Of a stretch of DNA of 64,000 bases, positions 1-8,706 are shown piece by piece. Each line of letters opens with the position of its first letter. The first letter of the stretch is position 1. A program made the translations under genes and the position numbers. Under the pieces are notes generated by a model. The model saw nothing but the letters and a program-made list of their open reading frames with translations, made no database searches and had not been told where the DNA came from. This DNA is from Hymenobacter sp. IS2118 (lineage in GTDB: Bacteria; Bacteroidota; Bacteroidia; Cytophagales; Hymenobacteraceae). The stretch is taken from positions 1-64,000 of the forward strand of contig NZ_JNLX01000131.1 of the NCBI RefSeq assembly GCF_000715495.1, written 5' to 3'.

Positions 1-696
1 TTTTTTGCCATCTACTATATTTTGGTTACGGGGATGCAGTGGAAGGCCTTGCCGCGGTGCTTGGGGGCAACCTCCACGGTCCATGACCGGTTCCAGCAGT
101 GGGCCCAGGCTGGCGTTTTTAAGCGGCTTTGGACCAGCGGCTTGGTGCAGTTACAGGCCGAAGGCCGCCTGGATTGGGACTGGCAGTGTCTGGATGCCTG
201 CCAGACCAAGGCCCCGCTTGGCGGCGAGGCCGTCGGCCCCAACCCGACGGACCGGGGCAAGGGCGGCGTCAAACGCCACGTGCTGACCGAGGCTCAGGGC
301 TTGCCCGTCGGCGTGGCCGTGACCGGAGCCAACGTCCACGAAGTGACGCAAGTACAGGCCGTACTCGATTCGATGCCCGTGCTGCCCCCACCGGCCGAAG
401 GCGATTTCGCCCCCGGTTTCTGCGCCGACAAGGGCTACGACGCCGAGGCCATTCGGCGCCTACTGGCCCAGTGGGGCTACCGGGTGCACATCCTGAGCCG
501 GGGAGAGGAAGCCGACAAATGCCGCACCCCCGGCTACCGCGCCCGTCGCTGGGTCGTCGAGCGCACCCACGCCTGGTTCCACCGTTTCCGCCGCCTGCTC
601 ATCCGCTGGGAAAAGAAAGTCGCCAACTACGAAGCCCTCCTCCACCTGGCTTGCGCAAACACCGTCTGGCGACACTCCCTCCTATTTTTCGGATAG
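1..696 (+). CDS. IS5-family DDE transposase (5' end outside window)
   Basis: This is the catalytic part of a DDE transposase that cuts and rejoins the ends of its element. The frame is open from base 1, so the N-terminus is missing. The sequence TGMQWKALPR near the start matches the conserved GxxWRxLP region of IS5 proteins. It is followed by a first acidic site in WQCLDACQTK, a second in CADKGYDAEA, and the Y-(2)-R-(3)-E-type region WVVERTHAWFHRFRR with the third acidic residue. The stop overlaps the element's terminal repeat, as is common in small IS elements. No frameshift is visible in the part seen, so this copy may be active if its N-terminus is intact. Confidence 0.85.
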   Translation, partial: FFAIYYILVTGMQWKALPRCLGATSTVHDRFQQWAQAGVFKRLWTSGLVQLQAEGRLDWDWQCLDACQTKAPLGGEAVGPNPTDRGKGGVKRHVLTEAQGLPVGVAVTGANVHEVTQVQAVLDSMPVLPPPAEGDFAPGFCADKGYDAEAIRRLLAQWGYRVHILSRGEEADKCRTPGYRARRWVVERTHAWFHRFRRLLIRWEKKVANYEALLHLACANTVWRHSLLFFG

Positions 697-700
697 GCTC
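1..700 (+). mobile_element. IS5-family insertion sequence, right end
   Basis: The window opens inside an IS5-family element. Its right end is taken at the terminal sequence GGATAGGCTC (691-700), directly after the transposase stop; such ends are usual for the IS427-like subgroup. Beyond it the reading frame of a TraB/GumN-type protein begins without a start codon of its own, so the element interrupts that gene. A TAA at 701-703 could be the target-site duplication of that subgroup. The left end lies outside the window, so the inverted repeat cannot be compared. Confidence 0.75.
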
Positions 701-890
701 TAAGTTCGGCATGGAAGAATACGAGGCCATGCTCCTTACCGACCGCAACAAGCGCTGGATTCCACTTATGGCGCAGCAGGCCGCCAGCAAGCCCACGTTT
801 TTTGCCGTGGGCGCGGCCCATCTGGGCGGCCCGGCCGGCGTGCTGGCCCTACTGCGTCAGCAAGGTTACCAGGTAAAGCCGGTGCTGTAA
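701..890 (+). pseudogene. TraB/GumN family protein, C-terminal fragment cut off by the IS
   Basis: The fragment encodes about 62 residues ending in FFAVGAAHLGGPAGVLALL and a GYxVxPV tail. This is the typical C-terminus of TraB/GumN proteins, which are putative metalloprotease-like proteins, often exported, with a conserved GxxH near the end. The frame runs straight out of the IS with no proper start. The internal ATG at 711 would give only about 59 residues. The 5' part should lie left of the window, beyond the IS. The gene is therefore inferred to be disrupted rather than naturally short. Confidence 0.75.
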
Positions 891-910
891 TGCCGTTCGC
901 GTTCAGGCCG

Positions 911-1021
911 CTATTTCTCGCAGAGGTTCGCAGAGGTTAAAACGCTGAGGTTCGCAGAGTTGGTCATCTAACCTCTGCGAAACTCAGCGTTTTAACCTCT
1001 GCGAACCTCTGCGAGAAATAG
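911..1021. repeat. Long imperfect palindrome (about 51-bp arms)
   Basis: The left arm (911-961) and right arm (970-1021) are near-perfect inverted copies built from short direct repeats of the type CGCAGAGGTT. The element lies between the end of the TraB/GumN fragment and the convergent dnaJ gene. It is one of several intergenic palindromes in this window and could act as a bidirectional transcription barrier. It encodes no protein. Confidence 0.85.
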
Positions 1022-1040
1022 GCATACAACAGCCACCAAA

Positions 1041-1072
1041 ATGGCCCGGCCACTAAAAAAGCAACCGGGCCA
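1041..1072 (-). terminator. Putative terminator of dnaJ
   Basis: The arms TGGCCCGG and CCGGGCCA (1042-1049 and 1065-1072) form a hairpin about 43 bases after the dnaJ stop. On the minus strand the stem is followed by TTTTGG. The stem is only 8 bp and the loop is 15 bases, so strength is uncertain. Confidence 0.45.
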
Positions 1073-1114
1073 CAATCAATCCGTGCAATCCGCCGAATCC
1101 GGCTAAATCCGTGA

Positions 1115-2257
1115 TTAGGCGAAATACTCTTTTACCTTCTCGAAGAAGCCCTTTTCGTTTTTGCCGGGGTGCGGCGTGAAGTTGTCCGACTCGCGGAGCT
1201 TCTCCAGTAGCTCACGCTCCTGGCTGCTCACGTTTTTGGGCGTCCACACATTCAGGTGGATGAGCTGGTCGCCGCGGCCGTAGCCGTTGAGGTCTTTAAT
1301 GCCCTTGCCGCGCAGGCGCAGGATTTTGCCGGGCTGGGTACCGGGGTCCACCTTGATTTTCACCTTGCCCTCAATGGTGGGCACTTCCAGGCTCGCGCCC
1401 AGGGCCGCATCCACGAACGAGATGTACTGCTCGAACATGATGTTGTTGCCGTCGCGCTTCAGGAATTCGTGTGGCTCCTCCTCAATTTGGATGAGCAGGT
1501 CGCCGGGCACGCCGCCGCGCTCGGGGAAGTTGCCTTTGCCGTTCATGCTCAGCTGCATGTCGTTAGCCACGCCGGCGGGGATGTTGATGGGAATCACCTC
1601 CTCGTGCAGCTGGCGGCCTTCGCCTTTGCACACGTCGCAGGTGGCCACAATGGTTTTGCCCTCGCCGTTGCAGGTGGGGCAGGTGCTCGAGCTCACCATC
1701 TGGCCGAGCATGGTGTTCACCACGCGCTTGGTCTGGCCCTGGCCCTGGCAGGTGGCGCAGGTTTTGAGGTCGGTGCCGTTTTTGGCGCCGGTGCCGCTGC
1801 ATGGCGAACAGGCCACGTAACGCTTCACCTTGATTTTCTTTTCCACGCCGTTGGCGATTTCCTCCAAATCAAGCTTGAGCTTGATGCGCAGGTTCGAGCC
1901 CTTCTTCTGGCGCCGGCCGCCGCCTTGACGGCCGCCGAAGAAGCCCTCGAAGCCCCCGCCCCCGCCGAAAATATCGCCGAACTGCGAGAAAATATCCTCC
2001 ATGTTCTGCGGACCGCCGCCGCCACCGCCGCCCATGCCCTGGTGGCCGTAGCGGTCGTAGCGCGCGCGCTTATCGGCGTTGCTCAGGACTTCGTAAGCCT
2101 CGGCCGCTTCCTTGAATTTGTCCTCGGCCGTGGGGTCGTCGGGGTTTTTATCGGGGTGGTATTTGATGGCCATTTTGCGGTAGGCCGACTTGATTTCGTC
2201 GCCCGCCGCATTCTTGGCAATGCCTAATATTTCGTAATAATCGCACTTCGTAGCCAT
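1115..2257 (-). CDS. dnaJ: Chaperone protein DnaJ
   Basis: This is the Hsp40 co-chaperone that delivers unfolded clients to DnaK and stimulates its ATPase in the cytoplasm. It has 380 residues, the usual full length. The N-terminal J domain (about 4-70) carries the HPD triad at residues 34-36. A Gly/Phe-rich linker follows (about 75-115). The zinc region then has four CxxCxGxG motifs: [24 protein letters not shown] and CDVCKGEG. The C-terminal substrate-binding domain is complete. It lies 142 bp downstream of grpE on the same strand, so the two probably form a heat-shock unit, although a long palindrome sits between them. dnaK is not in the window. Confidence 0.97.
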   Translation of the reverse strand: MATKCDYYEILGIAKNAAGDEIKSAYRKMAIKYHPDKNPDDPTAEDKFKEAAEAYEVLSNADKRARYDRYGHQGMGGGGGGGPQNMEDIFSQFGDIFGGGGGFEGFFGGRQGGGRRQKKGSNLRIKLKLDLEEIANGVEKKIKVKRYVACSPCSGTGAKNGTDLKTCATCQGQGQTKRVVNTMLGQMVSSSTCPTCNGEGKTIVATCDVCKGEGRQLHEEVIPINIPAGVANDMQLSMNGKGNFPERGGVPGDLLIQIEEEPHEFLKRDGNNIMFEQYISFVDAALGASLEVPTIEGKVKIKVDPGTQPGKILRLRGKGIKDLNGYGRGDQLIHLNVWTPKNVSSQERELLEKLRESDNFTPHPGKNEKGFFEKVKEYFA

Positions 2258-2280
2258 CTGTCCGGTGGTATCTGGCCGTT

Positions 2281-2360
2281 ATGCTGAGCTTGCCGAAGCA
2301 TCTCTACCGGTGAAGTAACTAATTACTATTGCGATAGAGATGCTTCGGCAAGCTCAGCAT
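2281..2360. repeat. Palindromic repeat, family A (26-bp arms)
   Basis: The arms 2281-2306 and 2335-2360 are perfect inverted copies of a sequence beginning ATGCTGAGCTTGCCGAAGCA. Related copies occur at 47707-47798, 53395-53490 and, as a half, 62428-62453. This copy lies between grpE and dnaJ, so it could attenuate read-through or stabilise the upstream message. Confidence 0.9.
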
Positions 2361-2399
2361 GACAGCTCTTATTTGTTAATCTAAAACCAAACCTCAAAT

Positions 2400-2972
2400 T
2401 TACTGTCCCAACACCACTTTGGCGTGACGAATTACCTTGTCACCTAAATAGTAGCCCTGCTCCACCACGTCCACGATTTTCCCTTTCAGGTCGTCGCTCG
2501 GCGCGGGAATCTGGGTAATGGCCTCGTGCAGCTCCGCATCGAAGGGGCCGCCCTGGGCTTCCATCAGCGTCAAACCCTTCTGCTGGAGGGTTTTGTTCAG
2601 CTTGCTCTGAATAATCTCGATGGCATCGCGCACAGCGTTAGCATCATCGGTAGCAGCCGTGGCATTGCGGGCGCGCTCGAAGTCGTCGAGCACGGGCAGC
2701 AGGGCCACCATCAGCTCCTGGTTGGCGGTTTTGAACAGGTCGATGCGCTCCTTGCTGGTGCGGCGCTTGTAGTTCTCAAACTCGGCAGCGAGGCGCAGGT
2801 ACTTGTCCTTTATTTCGGCCAGCTCGGCCTCGGTGCGGGAGGCTTCGGGCTGGGGGGCGCCGGTGGCGGTTTGGTCTGGGTCGGTAGTTTCGCCGTCGGC
2901 CATTTCGCCAGCTACGTGGGTGGAATCGGCGGTCAGGTTGTCGTCCTCGGGGAGGTTTTGCTCGTTAGCCAT
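2400..2972 (-). CDS. grpE: Nucleotide exchange factor GrpE
   Basis: GrpE releases ADP from DnaK and so resets the Hsp70 cycle. The start is set at the ATG at 2972 (MANEQNLPED). A GTG 33 bases upstream would add 11 residues, giving 201 in place of 190. The first 50 residues are acidic and low in complexity, as usual in GrpE. A coiled-coil segment follows (LAEIKDKYLRLAAEFENYKR is the family hallmark), then the beta-wing domain ending in GYYLGDKVIRHAKVVLG. Upstream of dnaJ on the same strand. No CIRCE or other heat-shock operator was recognised. Confidence 0.95.
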   Translation of the reverse strand: MANEQNLPEDDNLTADSTHVAGEMADGETTDPDQTATGAPQPEASRTEAELAEIKDKYLRLAAEFENYKRRTSKERIDLFKTANQELMVALLPVLDDFERARNATAATDDANAVRDAIEIIQSKLNKTLQQKGLTLMEAQGGPFDAELHEAITQIPAPSDDLKGKIVDVVEQGYYLGDKVIRHAKVVLGQ

Positions 2973-3112
2973 TGTCGGGAATATGCGTCGGAAGGGGTTT
3001 TTCACGGGGTTAGCCGGTTAGTCACGTTGCGGGCGCAAGGAGTGGGCCAAAGGGGTTGGGGCTGCCAGAGTGGCATTACAGGCTACTGGCGACTTTTATC
3101 AATCTTTGTGGG

Positions 3113-3583
3113 ATGAAATACCATTGGGCGGGCTTACTACTATTACTGACAGGTATCCTATTTCTAGGACTGAGTACCAGTTCGTCCGACGCATTGGGTT
3201 TTCTTGCCTTTATACTAATTTTTGCTGCAATACCTTTTACCATCTATAAAACGTTTCCCAACAGTCGTTATACTTTAATCACAGCTATCTTATCTCCACT
3301 AATTTTTGGTTTAACGTGGGGCAATTGGACAACCTATCTGCAGAACCTTCAGCTTGACTCGAAAGGCGTGACCACGAAGGGGATTGTAATTGCAACTTGG
3401 AAAGCGCGAACAAAAAATGGTGGACAGCAGAAACTATTCAGAGCCAGATTTCAATCAGATTCACAAGCGCATGAGACTTCTTCTCATAGTAATCTAAACA
3501 ACTTCCAAAAGGGCGATTCTATTCTGGTTCAGTATATCCCGGCTGCCCCAAACACCTACCGAATCATCGGTTTGAAGGAGTAA
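3113..3583 (+). CDS. Small membrane protein resembling DUF3592 proteins
   Basis: 156 residues from the ATG at 3113; an ATG at 3056 would add 19 residues of non-membrane character and is less likely. Three hydrophobic segments fill residues 4-80. The soluble C-terminal half has the pattern VTTKGIVIAT ... GDSILVQYIPAAP ... YRIIG, which resembles DUF3592 domains (a beta-rich extracytoplasmic module of unknown function). The base composition is clearly richer in A/T than the flanking grpE and obgE genes, which suggests recent acquisition or relaxed selection. It is the only plus-strand gene in a minus-strand block. The function is unknown. Confidence 0.6.
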   Translation: MKYHWAGLLLLLTGILFLGLSTSSSDALGFLAFILIFAAIPFTIYKTFPNSRYTLITAILSPLIFGLTWGNWTTYLQNLQLDSKGVTTKGIVIATWKARTKNGGQQKLFRARFQSDSQAHETSSHSNLNNFQKGDSILVQYIPAAPNTYRIIGLKE

Positions 3584-3586
3584 TTT

Positions 3587-3688
3587 CTACTCATGCAACT
3601 CCTTCCAAATCATGCCCTTCATCGGCGTGATGTTCTTGTTCGTGAGGCTGGAAATGAAGGCGGACACCGCAGCCGGCAGCATCTGGCG
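3587..3688 (-). pseudogene. Duplicated 3' end of obgE
   Basis: Read on the minus strand, this stretch encodes [19 protein letters not shown] and a stop. That is nearly the same as the last 25 or so residues of ObgE encoded at 3772-3870 ([17 protein letters not shown]). At the nucleotide level about 95 bases match with scattered substitutions. The similarity fades upstream, so only the tail was duplicated, or an upstream copy has decayed. It lies immediately downstream of the real gene. Confidence 0.7.
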
Positions 3689-3739
3689 GAGCAAAGAGCA
3701 CTGGTTAGCCAGCATCTCATTGCCACTCTTGCTCCAGGA

Positions 3740-3770
3740 GTGCACTACTCTTGGAGCAAGAGTAGTGCAC
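3740..3770. terminator. Perfect 14-bp hairpin after obgE
   Basis: The arms GTGCACTACTCTTG and CAAGAGTAGTGCAC flank a 3-base loop directly after the obgE stop. There is no T-run on either side, so this may be a processing or stabilising hairpin rather than a classical intrinsic terminator. It separates obgE from its duplicated tail. Confidence 0.5.
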
Positions 3771-3771
3771 C

Positions 3772-4761
3772 CTAGTCGTGCAACGCCTTCCAAATCATGT
3801 CCTTCAGCGGCGTGATATTCTTATTGGTGAGGCTGGAAATGAAGATGGCGGGAACCTCGGCCGGGAGCGTGGCGCGGATTTCGGCCTCCAGCTCCTCGTC
3901 AATCATGTCGGATTTGGTAATGGCCAGCAGGCGCTTCTTGTCCAGCAGGTCGGGGTTGAACTGCTCCAGCTCGCCAATTAGCACCTTGTATTCAGCCTCA
4001 ATATCGGGACTATCGCAGCTTATCATAAAGAGCAGCATGGAGTTGCGCTCGATGTGGCGCAGGAAGCGCGTGCCCAGGCCCTTGCCCTCGGCCGCGCCCT
4101 CGATGATACCGGGAATGTCGGCCATCACGAACGATTTGTAGTCGCGGTAGGCCACCACGCCCAGGTTGGGCACCAGCGTAGTGAAGGCGTAGTCGGCAAT
4201 CTTCGGCTTGGCCGCCGACACCACGGAGAGTAGCGTGCTTTTGCCGGCGTTGGGGAAGCCCACGAGGCCCACATCGGCTAGTAGCTTGAGCTCCAGAATA
4301 ACAATGGCTTCGATGGCGGGCTCGCCGGGCTGCGCGTATTCGGGGGCCTGGTTGATGGAGTTCTTGAAATGGTCGTTGCCCCAACCACCGCGCCCGCCGG
4401 GCACGAGGATGAGCCGCTGGCCGTGCTCCGTGATTTCCAGCAGCTGGGTGCCGTCGGGGTCGCGCGCTACAGTGCCGAGGGGCACTTGCAGCACGATGTC
4501 GGCCCCTTGCGCGCCGCTGCGCAGGTTTTCGCCCCCACCGTCGCCGTCTTTGGCGAATACGTGGCGCTGGTACTGCAGGTGCAGCAGCGTCCAGAGCTGC
4601 GAGTTGCCTTCGAGAATGATGTGACCGCCGCGGCCGCCGTCGCCGCCATCGGGGCCGCCGTTGGGCAGGCCCTTGGCCCGGAAAAAGTGGTGCGAGCCCG
4701 CGCCGCCTTTGCCCGAGCGGCAGATAAGTTTAACGTAGTCGATGAAGTTATTGGAAGCCAC
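3772..4761 (-). CDS. obgE: GTPase ObgE/CgtA
   Basis: Obg is an essential slow GTPase tied to large ribosomal subunit assembly and growth control. It has 329 residues. The glycine-rich Obg fold spans residues 1-160 ([21 protein letters not shown]). The G domain has a Walker A GFPNAGKS at 168-175, a switch I region [13 protein letters not shown], and the G3 motif [17 protein letters not shown]4 reads TKSD rather than the more usual NKxD, and G5 is SSLTNKN. The variable C-terminal domain of some Obg proteins is absent, as in many Bacteroidota. Upstream of it lies adk, with an AT-rich palindrome in between. Confidence 0.96.
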   Translation of the reverse strand: MASNNFIDYVKLICRSGKGGAGSHHFFRAKGLPNGGPDGGDGGRGGHIILEGNSQLWTLLHLQYQRHVFAKDGDGGGENLRSGAQGADIVLQVPLGTVARDPDGTQLLEITEHGQRLILVPGGRGGWGNDHFKNSINQAPEYAQPGEPAIEAIVILELKLLADVGLVGFPNAGKSTLLSVVSAAKPKIADYAFTTLVPNLGVVAYRDYKSFVMADIPGIIEGAAEGKGLGTRFLRHIERNSMLLFMISCDSPDIEAEYKVLIGELEQFNPDLLDKKRLLAITKSDMIDEELEAEIRATLPAEVPAIFISSLTNKNITPLKDMIWKALHD

Positions 4762-4774
4762 GGGGTTGAATTAT

Positions 4775-4877
4775 AAGTTATGAGTTAAAAGTTATGAGTT
4801 GAGTTTGGAGATAACGAAATGAGTTATGAACTCCGGGCTATGCGCTCGAAACTCATAACTCATAACTTTCAACTCAT
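4775..4877. repeat. AT-rich imperfect palindrome between adk and obgE
   Basis: The left arm (about 4775-4806) contains AAGTTATGAGTTAAAAGTTA and the right arm (4850-4877) contains its inverted form, again made of short TTATGAGTT units. The composition differs sharply from the surrounding GC-rich genes. No gene is present. It resembles in style the AT-rich palindrome at 24556-24630, but the sequence differs. Confidence 0.75.
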
Positions 4878-4892
4878 GACTGGAGCAGCCTG

Positions 4893-5516
4893 CTACGCCT
4901 TTACTTCCTTGGTCGCTTCGGCCGGAGTTTCGGGCTTGGCGGTTTGGTGCTGGTCAATCAGGCCGCAAATCTGCGCGAAGATGCTGTCGATGGCTCCGAT
5001 GCCGTTGAGGGCGTGGAATTTCTTTTGGGCGGCGTAGTAGCCGGCCACCTGCGCGGTTTCGGTGTTGTAAACCGTTACGCGGCGGCGGATTTTGGTTTCG
5101 TCCTGGTCGTCGGGGCGGTTGCTGGTTTTACCGCGCTCCAACAGACGGCTCACCAGCTCTTCCTCCTGCACTTCCAGCGCAATCATGCAGCCGATGTGCG
5201 TGTGGTGCTCGGCCATGAGCTGGTCGAGGCTTTCGGCCTGGGCTACAGTACGTGGGAAACCATCAAAAATAAAGCCTCCCGCCTGGGGGTTATCTTTCAA
5301 AGCACTGCCAATCATGCCGATAACTACGGCATCAGGCACCAGCAAGCCTTCGTCCATGAGCTTTTTGGCCGTCATGCCGAGTTCAGTGCCTTGGGCAATT
5401 TGGGCCCGGAGCAGGTCGCCGGTGCTGAGGTGAACGAGGTTGTATTGGGCAATGAGTTTTTGGCTCTGGGTTCCTTTACCGGCACCGGGCGGGCCGAACA
5501 GCACGATATTCAACAT
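4893..5516 (-). CDS. adk: Adenylate kinase
   Basis: Converts ATP + AMP to 2 ADP in the cytoplasm. The start at 5516 (MLNIVLFGPPGAGKGTQ) places the P-loop GPPGAGKGT at residues 8-16, as in all adenylate kinases; the longer open frame upstream would run into the preceding gene and is rejected. 207 residues. The motifs FDGFPRT (AMP binding) and RPDDQDETKIRRR (LID and catalytic arginines) are present. The LID has no zinc-binding cysteines, so it is the non-zinc form. A short Ala/Glu/Pro-rich tail (TAKPETPAEATKEVKA) extends past the normal end. It lies 73 bp downstream of the phosphoribosyltransferase gene on the same strand, so purine salvage and nucleotide phosphorylation may be co-transcribed. 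Confidence 0.97.
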   Translation of the reverse strand: MLNIVLFGPPGAGKGTQSQKLIAQYNLVHLSTGDLLRAQIAQGTELGMTAKKLMDEGLLVPDAVVIGMIGSALKDNPQAGGFIFDGFPRTVAQAESLDQLMAEHHTHIGCMIALEVQEEELVSRLLERGKTSNRPDDQDETKIRRRVTVYNTETAQVAGYYAAQKKFHALNGIGAIDSIFAQICGLIDQHQTAKPETPAEATKEVKA

Positions 5517-5589
5517 GAATAGAGAAGTTGCGCGAGGGGAAAGAGGAAAGTGGTTTGGGCAAGTTAAGCAATCGGGGCCAAAGGCGTGG

Positions 5590-6129
5590 CTATACCGCCA
5601 CGTACACGTCGGGCAGATTGCGGCCCAGGCCATCATAGTCAAGGCCATAGCCCACTACGAAGTCGTTGGGGATTTCGAGGGCTACGTAGCGTAGGTTGAT
5701 TTCGTGCCGCAGGCTTTCCGGCTTGAAGAACAGCGTGGCTATCTCGACCGAAGCCGGCCCGTTGGCCTGTAGCTTCGGCACGAGGTGGTGCATGGTGGTG
5801 CCAGTATCCACGATGTCTTCGACGATGATGAGGTGGCGGCCATGCACCTCCTCACGCAGCCCCATAATTTCCTGCACCACGCCGCTACTGTCCGTGCCTT
5901 CGTAGGAAGCCACGCGGATAAAGACGATTTCGCAGGGTCCGGTCACGCGCTTCAGCAGGTCGGAGGCAAACATAAAAGCGCCAGTAAGCACCACCACGAA
6001 CAGCGGCTCGCGCCCCGCATAGTCGGCGCTGATGCGCGCGGCCAGCCCGGTTACAGCTTCATCCAGTTGGGCGACCGATAAATACGGCCGGAAAGCTTTG
6101 TTGTGAATGGTAATCTGGGACTGACCCAT
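5590..6129 (-). CDS. hpt: Hypoxanthine phosphoribosyltransferase
   Basis: Salvages hypoxanthine (and usually guanine) to nucleotides using PRPP. 179 residues, the usual size. The PRPP-binding motif IVEDIVDTGTT lies at about 102-112, the flexible-loop region at about 75-90 (ASYEGTDSSG), and the first PRPP loop LTGAFMFASDL at 49-59. It is immediately upstream of adk. A -7 type box ends about 23 bases before the ATG. The later guanine deaminase/xanthine dehydrogenase cluster in this window competes for the same purine bases. Confidence 0.93.
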   Translation of the reverse strand: MGQSQITIHNKAFRPYLSVAQLDEAVTGLAARISADYAGREPLFVVVLTGAFMFASDLLKRVTGPCEIVFIRVASYEGTDSSGVVQEIMGLREEVHGRHLIIVEDIVDTGTTMHHLVPKLQANGPASVEIATLFFKPESLRHEINLRYVALEIPNDFVVGYGLDYDGLGRNLPDVYVAV

Positions 6130-6151
6130 GCGGCGCGGGAAGAATGAGGTG

Positions 6152-6159
6152 CAAAGCTA
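6152..6159 (-). promoter_or_regulatory. Bacteroidota -7 box (TAGCTTTG) ahead of hpt
   Basis: TAGCTTTG on the minus strand fits TAnnTTTG exactly and would give a leader of about 16 bases. No clear -33 TTG is seen at the expected distance. Confidence 0.45.
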
Positions 6160-6283
6160 ATCACGGATTTAACCGGATTTTTTGGATTTCACGGATTTTG
6201 TCGGCGTCATGGTGAAGGCTCGCTGATGGTGGAACCAGCTATTTGGCGCTTTTGCCTGAGTCGAATTCGGCGGCAGGGCGCAC

Positions 6284-6314
6284 AAAAAGGCCGCTCTGAT
6301 GAAGCGGCCTTTTT
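6284..6314 (-). terminator. Intrinsic terminator of the pyrophosphatase gene
   Basis: The arms AAAAAGGCCGCT and AGCGGCCTTTTT flank a 7-base loop, giving a GC stem followed by a T-run. It lies 57 bp beyond the hppA stop and would work in both directions, so it also insulates hpt. Confidence 0.85.
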
Positions 6315-6370
6315 GTTTACGATGCGTCCTATTGACGCCTGAAATTGGAATGATTTCGCGGCGCGGCTAA

Positions 6371-8635
6371 CTACTTCACCTCGCGTAGCGTGGTGTAAAT
6401 CACCCGCATGGCGGCGGGCGCCACGTTGTCGGCGAAGCGTACGTGTGGGCGGGTAGCGACTTCGGTGCGCTCGCTTTCCAGCTTCACCGGGGCCATGCCG
6501 CGCTCGCCGCCTTTTTCGGCAATGTGGGGCGCGATAACCAAGGACACGATGCTCATCAGCTTGATGAGGATGTTCATGCTCGGGCCGGAAGTGTCTTTGA
6601 AAGGGTCGCCCACGGTATCGCCGGTCACGGAAGCTTTATGCGCCTCCGAGCCTTTGTACTGCATCACACCGTTCACCAGCACGCCTTTTTCAAACGACTT
6701 CTTGGCGTTGTCCCAGGCGCCACCGGCGTTGCTCTGGAACATGGCCATGAGCACGCCGCTCACCGTGACACCGGCCAGCAGCCCGCCCAGCACCTCGGCC
6801 GAAGACGCATTCGAAAACAATCCGCGGCAGCCAAAACCCACGATAATAGGAGTCAGCAAAGCAATAGCGCCCGGCAGAATCATCTCCCGAATAGCGGCCT
6901 GCGTGCTGATGGCCACGCACTTTTCGTACTCCGGCTGGCCCGTGCCTTCCATAATCCCGGGAATCTCGCGAAACTGCCGGCGCACTTCCTGCACCATCGC
7001 CATGGCGGCGCGGCCCACGGCGGCAATAGCCAGCGAGGAGAAGATGAACGGAATCATGGCGCCAATGAATACGCCCGCCAGAATCGGCGCCTTGCTGATG
7101 TCGATGGACGTAATTCTGGCCGTGCCCATGAAGGCAGCGAACAGCGCCAGTGAGGTGAGCGCCGCCGAGGCAATGGCGAAGCCCTTGCCTGTGGCCGCAG
7201 TAGTGTTGCCCACGGCGTCCAGAATATCGGTCCGCTCGCGCACTTCCTTGGGTAGCTCGCACATTTCGGCGATGCCGCCCGCGTTATCGGCAATGGGACC
7301 GAAGGCGTCAATGGCCAATTGCATGGCGGTGGTGGCCATCATGCCGGCCGCCGCAATGGCCACGCCGTAGAGGCCGGCCGCCTCGTAACTCAGGATAATG
7401 CCGGCGGCCAGCACTATAATGGGCAGCACCGTGCTTTCCATACCCATAGCAAGACCACCGATAACCGTGGTGGCGTGGCCCGTGCTGCTTTGCTGCACAA
7501 TGGTGTTCACCGGGCGCTTGCCCATTGCGGTGTAATACTCCGTGATGATGCTCATGAGCGTGCCAACTACCAGGCCCACAATCACCGCATAAAAGATGCC
7601 CATCGCATCAAAGGAGAAGCCCCGAATACTGAAATTGCCGGGCGGCATTATCCACATAATGAGGAAGTAGGAAGCCACGGCCGAAATCACCACGGAAATA
7701 TAGTTACCCGTATTCAGCGCGGTTTGCACGTTGCCGCCCTCCTTTACCCGCACGCACAGAATGCCGATGAGCGAGGCGATGATGCCCATGCCCGCAATGG
7801 CCATTGGCAGGAAAATCGGCGAGAGGCCACCAAACTGGTCGTTGGTCACGGTTACTTCGCGGCCCAGTACCATAGTGGCCAGAATGGTGGCCACATAGGA
7901 GCCGAACAGGTCGGCACCCATGCCGGCCACGTCGCCCACATTGTCGCCCACGTTGTCGGCAATGGTTGCGGGGTTGCGGGGGTCGTCTTCCGGGATGCCG
8001 GCTTCCACTTTGCCCACGAGGTCGGCGCCCACGTCGGCCGCTTTGGTGTAGATGCCGCCGCCCACGCGGGCAAAGAGGGCAATGCTTTCGGCCCCGAGCG
8101 AAAAGCCGGTGAGCACTTCGAGCGCCTTCACCATCTCCTCGCCGTTGGCCAGGCCGCTCGGCACAAACATCTTATAGAAGATGATGAACAGCGAGCCCAG
8201 ACCCAGCACGGCCAGACCGGCCACGCCCATGCCCATCACCGAGCCGCCCGAAAACGACACGTTCAGTGCGGTGCTGAGGCTGGTTTTGGCCGCCTGCGCC
8301 GTCCGCACGTTGGCTTTGGTGGCAATTTTCATCCCGATAAAGCCCGCTAATGCAGAGAACACGGCCCCAATCAGAAAGGCAATGACAATGACCGGGCTCG
8401 AATTCTCGCTGGCAGTACCCAGGTAGAACAGAAAGGCCCCGGCAATCAACCCGAACAGGGCCAGTACTTTGTATTCGGCTTTGAGAAAGGCAATGGCGCC
8501 ATCGGCGATGTAGCCGGCGATGGTCGTCATGCGCTCGTCGCCGGCATCTTGTTTGGACACCCAACCGGCCCTAATCCAAGTGTATAACAGCGCGAACACG
8601 CCCAGCAAGGGCACTGCGTAAAGGTATGGCGTCAT
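6371..8635 (-). CDS. hppA: Membrane-bound proton/sodium-translocating pyrophosphatase
   Basis: An integral membrane pump that hydrolyses pyrophosphate and exports H+ or Na+. 754 residues with about 16 membrane helices. The substrate site is complete: [20 protein letters not shown] and [19 protein letters not shown] near residues 215-260, and a C-terminal [20 protein letters not shown]. The ionic-type region reads [13 protein letters not shown] with alanine where K+-independent enzymes have lysine, so by established subfamily rules it is the K+-dependent type. Whether it pumps H+ or Na+ cannot be decided by eye. It is flanked by its own terminator and by a -7 box at 8689. Confidence 0.95.
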   Translation of the reverse strand: MTPYLYAVPLLGVFALLYTWIRAGWVSKQDAGDERMTTIAGYIADGAIAFLKAEYKVLALFGLIAGAFLFYLGTASENSSPVIVIAFLIGAVFSALAGFIGMKIATKANVRTAQAAKTSLSTALNVSFSGGSVMGMGVAGLAVLGLGSLFIIFYKMFVPSGLANGEEMVKALEVLTGFSLGAESIALFARVGGGIYTKAADVGADLVGKVEAGIPEDDPRNPATIADNVGDNVGDVAGMGADLFGSYVATILATMVLGREVTVTNDQFGGLSPIFLPMAIAGMGIIASLIGILCVRVKEGGNVQTALNTGNYISVVISAVASYFLIMWIMPPGNFSIRGFSFDAMGIFYAVIVGLVVGTLMSIITEYYTAMGKRPVNTIVQQSSTGHATTVIGGLAMGMESTVLPIIVLAAGIILSYEAAGLYGVAIAAAGMMATTAMQLAIDAFGPIADNAGGIAEMCELPKEVRERTDILDAVGNTTAATGKGFAIASAALTSLALFAAFMGTARITSIDISKAPILAGVFIGAMIPFIFSSLAIAAVGRAAMAMVQEVRRQFREIPGIMEGTGQPEYEKCVAISTQAAIREMILPGAIALLTPIIVGFGCRGLFSNASSAEVLGGLLAGVTVSGVLMAMFQSNAGGAWDNAKKSFEKGVLVNGVMQYKGSEAHKASVTGDTVGDPFKDTSGPSMNILIKLMSIVSLVIAPHIAEKGGERGMAPVKLESERTEVATRPHVRFADNVAPAAMRVIYTTLREVK

Positions 8636-8688
8636 GAAAAGGCGAAAAGGGTGAAGGTGAAAGAGTATTTATTTGAAAGCGAGGGGGC

Positions 8689-8696
8689 CAAAGATA
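8689..8696 (-). promoter_or_regulatory. -7 box (TATCTTTG) ahead of hppA
   Basis: The box fits TAnnTTTG exactly on the minus strand and lies 54 bases before the hppA ATG, just downstream of the peptidase gene. No convincing -33 element is visible. Confidence 0.45.
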
Positions 8697-8706
8697 TACG
8701 AAGGCA

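Noticed and set aside
129..890. A 253-codon frame spanning the transposase and the TraB/GumN fragment
   Set aside because: It is out of frame over the transposase; only its last part is real, as the TraB/GumN tail.
911..1021. CRISPR-like array from the repeated CGCAGAGGTT units
   Set aside because: The units are only about 10 bp, without spacers, and arranged as a palindrome.
1256..2227. A 323-codon plus-strand frame
   Set aside because: It is antisense to dnaJ and has low-complexity Ala/Val/His-rich content produced by GC-rich codon bias.
5517..5648. N-terminal extension of adenylate kinase by 44 codons
   Set aside because: It would push the P-loop away from the N-terminus and overlaps the hpt gene.
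7319..8350. A 343-codon plus-strand frame
   Set aside because: Antisense to the membrane pyrophosphatase; His/Gly-rich and without domain structure.
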